The translations under genes were made by a program, and so were the position numbers. Source: Agromyces sp. 3263 (GTDB lineage Bacteria > Actinomycetota > Actinomycetes > Actinomycetales > Microbacteriaceae). Taken from it: a stretch of 64,000 bases of DNA. The notes beneath the pieces were generated by a model. It made no database searches, was not told the DNA's origin, and saw only the letters and a list, made by a program, of their open reading frames with translations. Positions 59,515 to 64,000 of the stretch are shown piece by piece. Numbering within the stretch: position 1 is the stretch's first letter; each line of letters begins with the position of its first letter. The stretch lies in assembly GCF_031456545.1 (NCBI RefSeq), contig NZ_JAVDUV010000001.1, positions 1,240,001-1,304,000 on the forward strand, read 5' to 3'.

Positions 59515-59810
59515 TCCTGCTCCTCCACTGCATGAACCGGATGCCGCGCCCGGCGCAGCCGTGGCAGGCACCACACCAGCACGAGGCCGAGGGCGGATGC
59601 CGCGACGGCGAGCCCGAGCGAGGGCAGCGCCACCGAGTAGCCGAAGTTGAAGAACGCCCACGCCTGCACGACCTCGGCGGACGGCGAGTCGCCCGACCAC
59701 TGGAGCTTGCTCTCGATCGCCTGCATGCTGGTGATGACCCACCACAGCACCAGCAGCGCCACGGTCCCGAAGCCGGCCAGCGCGAGGGCGGCAGGATGCG
59801 GCCGCCTCAC
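59511..59810 (-). CDS. Two-TM membrane protein, module B, copy 1
   Basis: 99 residues, GTG start (VRRPHPAALALAGFG). Two TM segments flank LQWSGDSPSAEVVQAWAFFN; the second reads VAASALGLVLVWCL, nearly the same as in copy 2. C terminus RRARHPVHAVEEQE. Overlaps both neighbours by 4 bases (GTGA). Function unknown; always encoded directly after an A-type protein here. Confidence 0.65.
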   Translation of the reverse strand: MRRPHPAALALAGFGTVALLVLWWVITSMQAIESKLQWSGDSPSAEVVQAWAFFNFGYSVALPSLGLAVAASALGLVLVWCLPRLRRARHPVHAVEEQE

Positions 59811-60331
59811 CGCTGCTCCTCGGTGCTCGCCGCGCGGCGACCCGTGACCGCCCAGGTCACGAGCACCGCGACGATGCCGACGAGTCCCGCCTCGACCAGC
59901 GCGGGGGCCATCGCGTTGATGACGAGGCGGACGCTCTCGTCGAGGCCGGCGCGCACGCCGCCGATGTAGTTCGACGGGTCGGAGGCCTGCACCCAGAACG
60001 CGACGCAACCGACCACGACGAACGCGGCGCAGGCGGCGAGCGCGATCCACAGCCATCGCGTGGGGCTCAGGGACTGGTCGACGAGCGGGTCGTCGACGTC
60101 GACCGGCCCCGCCTCTGCCAGGACCGCGGCATCGGGCCCGTGTGCGGGGGGCTCGCTCGACGGCCTCCCGTCGAGGGAAGGATCCGCGGGTGCCGGGGAC
60201 GAGGAGGTGTCGGCCGGAGACGCGGAGGGAAGCAAGGAGGCAGCCGGCACAGCGGACGGGTCGTGCGTGTAGCCGCGCTGGAACCTCGGATCGAACCGCG
60301 GGTCGATCCCCGTCGCCGAACCCTCGCTCAC
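59807..60331 (-). CDS. Membrane protein with N-terminal GIDPRFD motif, module A, copy 1
   Basis: 174 residues starting GTG (MSEGSATGIDPRFD). The motif GIDPRFDPRFQRGYTH is followed by a Pro/Ser/Asp-rich disordered stretch and two TM segments (LWIALAACAAFVVVGCVAFW and VEAGLVGIVAVLVTWAVTG). First gene of the four-gene A-B-A-B operon. Both A proteins share AP..(V/I)(E/Q)AG..G.V.VLV.WAV. Function unknown. Confidence 0.68.
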   Translation of the reverse strand: MSEGSATGIDPRFDPRFQRGYTHDPSAVPAASLLPSASPADTSSSPAPADPSLDGRPSSEPPAHGPDAAVLAEAGPVDVDDPLVDQSLSPTRWLWIALAACAAFVVVGCVAFWVQASDPSNYIGGVRAGLDESVRLVINAMAPALVEAGLVGIVAVLVTWAVTGRRAASTEEQR

Positions 60332-60420
60332 TCGCAGCTCCTTCGCGGGCCGGGCCGCAGCGCCCGCACCGAACTCCAGAATAGGCCGCGGGGCCCCCGG
60401 CCGACCCAGGTTGCCAGGAC

Positions 60421-61374
60421 TCAGTCGGGCTCGCCGCTGAGGAGCCCGCGCAGCCAGTCGCGCGCCTCGATGAAGATCTCGTCGTCGAACTTCGAGTGGT
60501 ACTCGATCGCGCGCTGGTCGGCGCGGGGGTACGAGCCGAGGAAGATCACGTTGGGGCTGGTGCGCCGGAGGCCCAGCAGGGCGTCGGCGACCCGCTCGTC
60601 GCCGATGTGCCCGTCGAGGTCGACGACGAAGCGGTAGCGGCCGAGCTCATCGCCGATCGGCCGGGACTCCAGCAGCGACAGGTTCACGCCCCGCGTCGAG
60701 AACTGCTCGAGCATCGCGAGCAGCGATCCGGGCTCGTCGTCGGGCAGCTCGACGATGAGACTCGTCTTGTCGGCCCCGGTCGGCTCCGCGAGCACACGCG
60801 AGCGCGACACGAGCACGAAGCGCGTGACGGCCTTCGGATTGTCGCCGATGTCGCGGGCGAGCACGGCGAGGTCGAGGTGCTCGGTGATGCCGGGCGGAGC
60901 CACCGCGGCATCCGCCTGGCTGCCCTCGAAGAGGGATGCCGCGGCCTGCACGTTGCTCGTCGCCGGGATGTGGCCGTGGTCGGGCAGCTCGCGCTCGAGC
61001 CAGCCCCGCGACTGCGCGTAGGCGACCGGATGCGCATTCACGATGCGCACGTCGGCCAGTGTGGTGCCGGGCCGGGCGACGAGCACGAAGTTCACGGGAA
61101 CGAGGTACTCGCCGACGATGCGGAGCCCGGGCACGGTCGCGAGCGCGTCCTGCGTGGCCGACACCCCGCCCTCGACCGAGTTCTCGATCGCGATCATCGC
61201 GGCGGTCGAACGCCCGCTCGTGACATCCGCCAATGCCTCGCCGACGTTGTTCACCGACCGCCAGTGCTTGCCGGCCGCCTCGGGCACCTGCTTCAGCGCC
61301 GCCTCGGTGAAGGTGCCGGCCGGTCCGAGGTAGGAGTACGTCTGCTCGGGCGGCGTGGAGGCGGCATCCGTCAT
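60421..61374 (-). CDS. pheA: Prephenate dehydratase
   Basis: 317 residues. Catalytic domain: YSYLGPAGTFTEAALKQV at the N terminus, then ENSVEGGVSATQDAL, GLRIVGEYLVPVNFVLV-type strand and NVQAAASLFEGSQADAAV. The C-terminal ACT domain contains DEPGSLLAMLEQFSTRGVNL and ESRPIGDELGRYRFVVDLDG, giving feedback inhibition by phenylalanine. Converts prephenate to phenylpyruvate. No chorismate mutase domain, as usual in actinobacteria. Start MTDAASTPPE. Divergent from the DUF445 gene. Confidence 0.96.
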   Translation of the reverse strand: MTDAASTPPEQTYSYLGPAGTFTEAALKQVPEAAGKHWRSVNNVGEALADVTSGRSTAAMIAIENSVEGGVSATQDALATVPGLRIVGEYLVPVNFVLVARPGTTLADVRIVNAHPVAYAQSRGWLERELPDHGHIPATSNVQAAASLFEGSQADAAVAPPGITEHLDLAVLARDIGDNPKAVTRFVLVSRSRVLAEPTGADKTSLIVELPDDEPGSLLAMLEQFSTRGVNLSLLESRPIGDELGRYRFVVDLDGHIGDERVADALLGLRRTSPNVIFLGSYPRADQRAIEYHSKFDDEIFIEARDWLRGLLSGEPD

Positions 61375-61454
61375 GCACGCAAGCCTAGTGAGCGGGCGGG
61401 CGGCAGGCGCTAGCGTCGAAACGGACCGCAATCCCGACGCGAGGGGGCCGGCAG

Positions 61455-62747
61455 ATGACGGCGATCGACGAGCTCCGTGCCACGCCAGTGCGCACGACAC
61501 CCACCGATGAGGAGCGCCGGGTCGCGCTCCGCGGCATGAAACGGCTCGCGACGAGCCTGCTCCTCGTCGCGGCGGTCGTGTTCGCGGTGTCGTTCGCGCT
61601 GCAGGACCAGGTGCCGTGGCTCGCCTACGTGCGCGCGGCGGCCGAGGGCGCGATGGTCGGCGCGCTCGCCGACTGGTTCGCGGTCACGGCGCTGTTCCGC
61701 TACCCGCTCGGGCTGCGCATCCCCCACACGGCGATCATCCCGAACCGCAAGGACGAGATCGGCGCCACGCTCGGCGCCTTCGTGGAGGACGAGTTCCTCT
61801 CCGACGAGGTGGTCGTGGGCAAGCTGCGCTCGATCGGCATCTCGGCTCGGCTCGGCGAGTGGCTGTCGAGGCCCGAGAACGCCGAGCGGCTCACGGCCGA
61901 GGCATCCGTCGCCGCCCGCGGCGTGATGACCCTGCTCGGTGACGACGACGTCGAGGACGTGATCGAGAAGCTCGCGCGCCGCCACCTGTTCGAACCGGAG
62001 TGGGGGCCGGCGATCGGGCGCATGGGCGAGCGCCTGGTCGCCGCGAACCAGCAGCGCGCCGCCGTCGACGCCCTGTTCGAGAAGGCCGAGGAGTGGCTCG
62101 AAGCCCATCCCGAGTCCATCGGCGGCATCGTCTCCGGACGGATGCCGCGGTGGATGCCCGACTTCGTCGAGAAGTTCGTCGACGAGCGGGCGCACAAGGA
62201 GGTGCTCGCGTTCGTGCGCGCGGTGCGGGAGGACCCGGCGCACCCGATGCGCGAGACGATCGACCGCTACCTCGCCGACCTCGCGAACGACCTGCAGCAC
62301 GACCCGCTCATGATCGGCCGGCTCGAGCAGCTCAAGGTCGACCTCCTCGAGAGCCCGCGCGTGCGCGAGTTCGCGGGCGAGGTGTGGACGAGCGTCAAGG
62401 ACACCCTCGAGACGGCGCTCGACGATCCCGACAGCGAGCTGCGGCAGGGGTTCCGGTCGGCGGTCGTCGAGGTCGGCATCCGGCTCTCGACCGATGCGGA
62501 GCTGGCGGCGAAGGTCGACGAATGGGTGACGGATGCCGCGGCCTACGTGGTGCGCAACTACCGCCACGAGATCGCCGGGGTCATCACCGAGACCGTCGAG
62601 CGGTGGGACCCGAAGGAGACCACTGAGAAGCTCGAGCTGCAGGTCGGTCGCGACCTGCAGTTCATCCGCATCAACGGCACGGTCGTGGGCGCGCTGGCGG
62701 GGCTCGCGATCTACACGGTGGCCACCGGCATCCGCTCGCTCATGTGA
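61455..62747 (+). CDS. DUF445 family membrane protein
   Basis: 430 residues. One TM segment near residue 35 ([20 protein letters not shown]), then [20 protein letters not shown] with the conserved ADWFAV...[20 protein letters not shown] signature that defines DUF445 (shortened here), a long helical middle region, and a C-terminal TM segment ([20 protein letters not shown]). No biochemical role known. A TAGCGT -10 (61411-61416) and GAGGGGG site precede the ATG. Divergent from pheA. Confidence 0.9.
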   Translation: MTAIDELRATPVRTTPTDEERRVALRGMKRLATSLLLVAAVVFAVSFALQDQVPWLAYVRAAAEGAMVGALADWFAVTALFRYPLGLRIPHTAIIPNRKDEIGATLGAFVEDEFLSDEVVVGKLRSIGISARLGEWLSRPENAERLTAEASVAARGVMTLLGDDDVEDVIEKLARRHLFEPEWGPAIGRMGERLVAANQQRAAVDALFEKAEEWLEAHPESIGGIVSGRMPRWMPDFVEKFVDERAHKEVLAFVRAVREDPAHPMRETIDRYLADLANDLQHDPLMIGRLEQLKVDLLESPRVREFAGEVWTSVKDTLETALDDPDSELRQGFRSAVVEVGIRLSTDAELAAKVDEWVTDAAAYVVRNYRHEIAGVITETVERWDPKETTEKLELQVGRDLQFIRINGTVVGALAGLAIYTVATGIRSLM

Positions 62748-62800
62748 CGCCGATGCGGCAAGGGGTGTCGGCGAGGGCCCTCCTTCGGCAGACTGGGCAG

Positions 62801-64000
62801 ATGCACGAGCGAGCGGGAACCCCGGCGACCGAATCCGACCTGATCGACGTCGAGGCCCTCGTGAGGGCCTACTACGAGCGGAAACCCGACGTCTCGATCG
62901 CCGAGCAGCGGGTGGCGTTCGGCACCTCGGGCCACCGGGGCTCGGCGTTCAACACGGCATTCAATGAGGACCACATCCTCGCCATCACCCAGGCCATCGT
63001 CGAGTACCGCGCGTCGCAGGGCATCACGGGCCCGCTGTTCATCGGCGCCGACACGCACGCGCTGAGCGCACCCGCGCAGACCACCGCGCTCGACGTGCTC
63101 GTCGCCAACGGCGTGCGCGTGCTCGCCGACGAGTTCGACGACTACGTGCCTACCCCGGCGCTGTCGCACGCGATCCTGAAGTGGAACAACGACCCGGCGA
63201 AGCGCGCCGAGGGCGAGGCCGACGGCATCGTGATCACCCCGAGCCACAACCCGCCGCAGGACGGCGGCTTCAAGTACAACCCGCCGCACGGCGGCCCGGC
63301 CGACTCCGACGCCACCAACTGGATCGCGAACCGGGCGAACGAACTCATCGCCGGCGGCCTCGCCGAGGTGAACCAGGCGGAGCCGAGCGGCGTCGAGACC
63401 TACGACTTCCGCGGCAACTACGTCGACGACCTCGCGAACATCATCGACTTCGACGCCATCCGCGAGGCCGGCCTGCACATCGGCGCCGACCCGCTGGGCG
63501 GGGCATCCGTGCACTACTGGGCCGCCATCCGCGACCGGTACGAGCTCGACCTCACGGTCGTCAACGAGCGCGTGGACCCCAGGTGGGCGTTCATGACGCT
63601 CGACTGGGACGGCAAGATCCGCATGGACCCCTCGTCGCCGAGCGCCATGGCGTCGGTGCTCGAGCACGGCGGCAGCTTCGACATCCTCACGGGCAACGAC
63701 GCCGACGCCGACCGGCACGGCATCGTCACGCCCGACGGCGGCCTCATGAACCCCAACCACTACCTCGCGGTCGCGATCGAGTACCTCTTCGCGCACCGCC
63801 CGAACTGGCGGGCGGATGCCGCGATCGGCAAGACGCTCGTCTCGAGCTCGATGATCGACCGGGTCGCCGAGTCCCTCGGCCGACGCCTCTGGGAGGTGCC
63901 GGTCGGATTCAAGTGGTTCGTGCCCGGCCTCGTCGACGGCTCGGTGGGCTTCGGCGGCGAGGAGAGCGCCGGCGCCTCGTTCCTGCGGTTCGACGGCACG
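62801..64000 (+). CDS. pgm: Phosphoglucomutase, alpha-D-glucose-specific (3' truncated)
   Basis: Open to the window end, 400 codons seen of an expected 545 or so. Interconverts glucose-1-phosphate and glucose-6-phosphate. FGTSGHRGS near residue 45, phosphoserine loop [13 protein letters not shown], metal loop [10 protein letters not shown], and sugar-binding GFGGEESAG at the window edge are all as expected for the long Pgm form. ATG ([10 protein letters not shown]) is 7 bases after a CAGACT -10-like hexamer, so the start may be leaderless. Feeds glycogen, trehalose and wall polymer synthesis. Confidence 0.93.
   Translation, partial: MHERAGTPATESDLIDVEALVRAYYERKPDVSIAEQRVAFGTSGHRGSAFNTAFNEDHILAITQAIVEYRASQGITGPLFIGADTHALSAPAQTTALDVLVANGVRVLADEFDDYVPTPALSHAILKWNNDPAKRAEGEADGIVITPSHNPPQDGGFKYNPPHGGPADSDATNWIANRANELIAGGLAEVNQAEPSGVETYDFRGNYVDDLANIIDFDAIREAGLHIGADPLGGASVHYWAAIRDRYELDLTVVNERVDPRWAFMTLDWDGKIRMDPSSPSAMASVLEHGGSFDILTGNDADADRHGIVTPDGGLMNPNHYLAVAIEYLFAHRPNWRADAAIGKTLVSSSMIDRVAESLGRRLWEVPVGFKWFVPGLVDGSVGFGGEESAGASFLRFDGT

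Overview
This is a 64 kb stretch of a high-GC actinobacterial chromosome (I judge about 70% GC from reading it, not from a count). The most likely source is a member of the Microbacteriaceae, close to Agromyces or Microbacterium. The evidence is a maleylpyruvate-isomerase-type mycothiol-dependent enzyme, LytR-CpsA-Psr wall enzymes with Ala/Pro-rich tails, frequent GTG starts, probable leaderless starts (upp, the lipid kinase, the LysR gene), and three copies of a small protein family that I associate with Microbacteriaceae. I see no mobile element, prophage, integrase or CRISPR array. The genus is inferred.

Layout. 1-8 kb: the end of an ABC-2 exporter permease with its GbsR/MarR-type regulator, an APC amino-acid permease, a GH20 hexosaminidase overlapping proC, a cation efflux protein overlapping a glutamine amidotransferase, and tadA. 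8-13 kb: upp, then a long untranslated stretch holding a probable leaderless Cys-rich leader peptide before an orphan winged-helix regulator, then a MarR regulator, a HAD phosphatase and transaldolase. 13.6-16 kb: a DUF998-like membrane protein whose frame runs into a small NATD1-type acetyltransferase, tRNA-Arg(ACG) (the known substrate type of TadA) and a YjbR/MmcQ-like protein. 16-23 kb: a complete alpha-glucoside uptake locus on the minus strand (LacI regulator, GH13 glucosidase, binding protein, two permeases). 23-25.4 kb: a plus-strand operon of a lipoprotein, an aberrant Nramp-family transporter and two PRC-barrel-like proteins. 26-30.5 kb: a second sugar ABC operon with paired LacI-type operators but no local regulator, then a zinc alcohol dehydrogenase.

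30.6-41 kb looks like a stress and DNA-repair island: three paralogues of one small protein, an SRPBCC protein, a stress-type SDR, a Rho-N/SAP-like DNA-binding protein, topoisomerase IB, and the two-component NHEJ system (ligD and ku, divergent around a 12-bp inverted repeat), followed by two duplicated lipoproteins and small acidic proteins. 40.8-48.6 kb: an amidohydrolase plus oligopeptide-type ABC importer operon, divergent from a TetR regulator; a perfect palindrome overlaps both predicted -35 boxes. 48.7-52.4 kb: small metabolic and transport genes (CMD-like, EamA, LysR, MDMPI, amphi-Trp).

52.4-64 kb: a serine-tRNA cluster (tRNA-Ser GCT, tRNA-Ser TGA and serS) interleaved with two LCP wall-polymer ligases, a HAD phosphatase, a diacylglycerol-kinase-like lipid kinase, a four-gene membrane-protein operon that is a tandem duplication of a two-gene module, pheA, a DUF445 membrane protein and the 5' part of phosphoglucomutase, cut by the window end.

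Two window-wide signals stand out. The nonamer GGATGCCGC (or its complement GCGGCATCC) occurs roughly sixty times on both strands, in all codon phases and outside genes. Pairs of it form the arms of hairpins at operon ends. Junctions within operons are usually 4-bp ATGA or GTGA overlaps, which suggests translational coupling.
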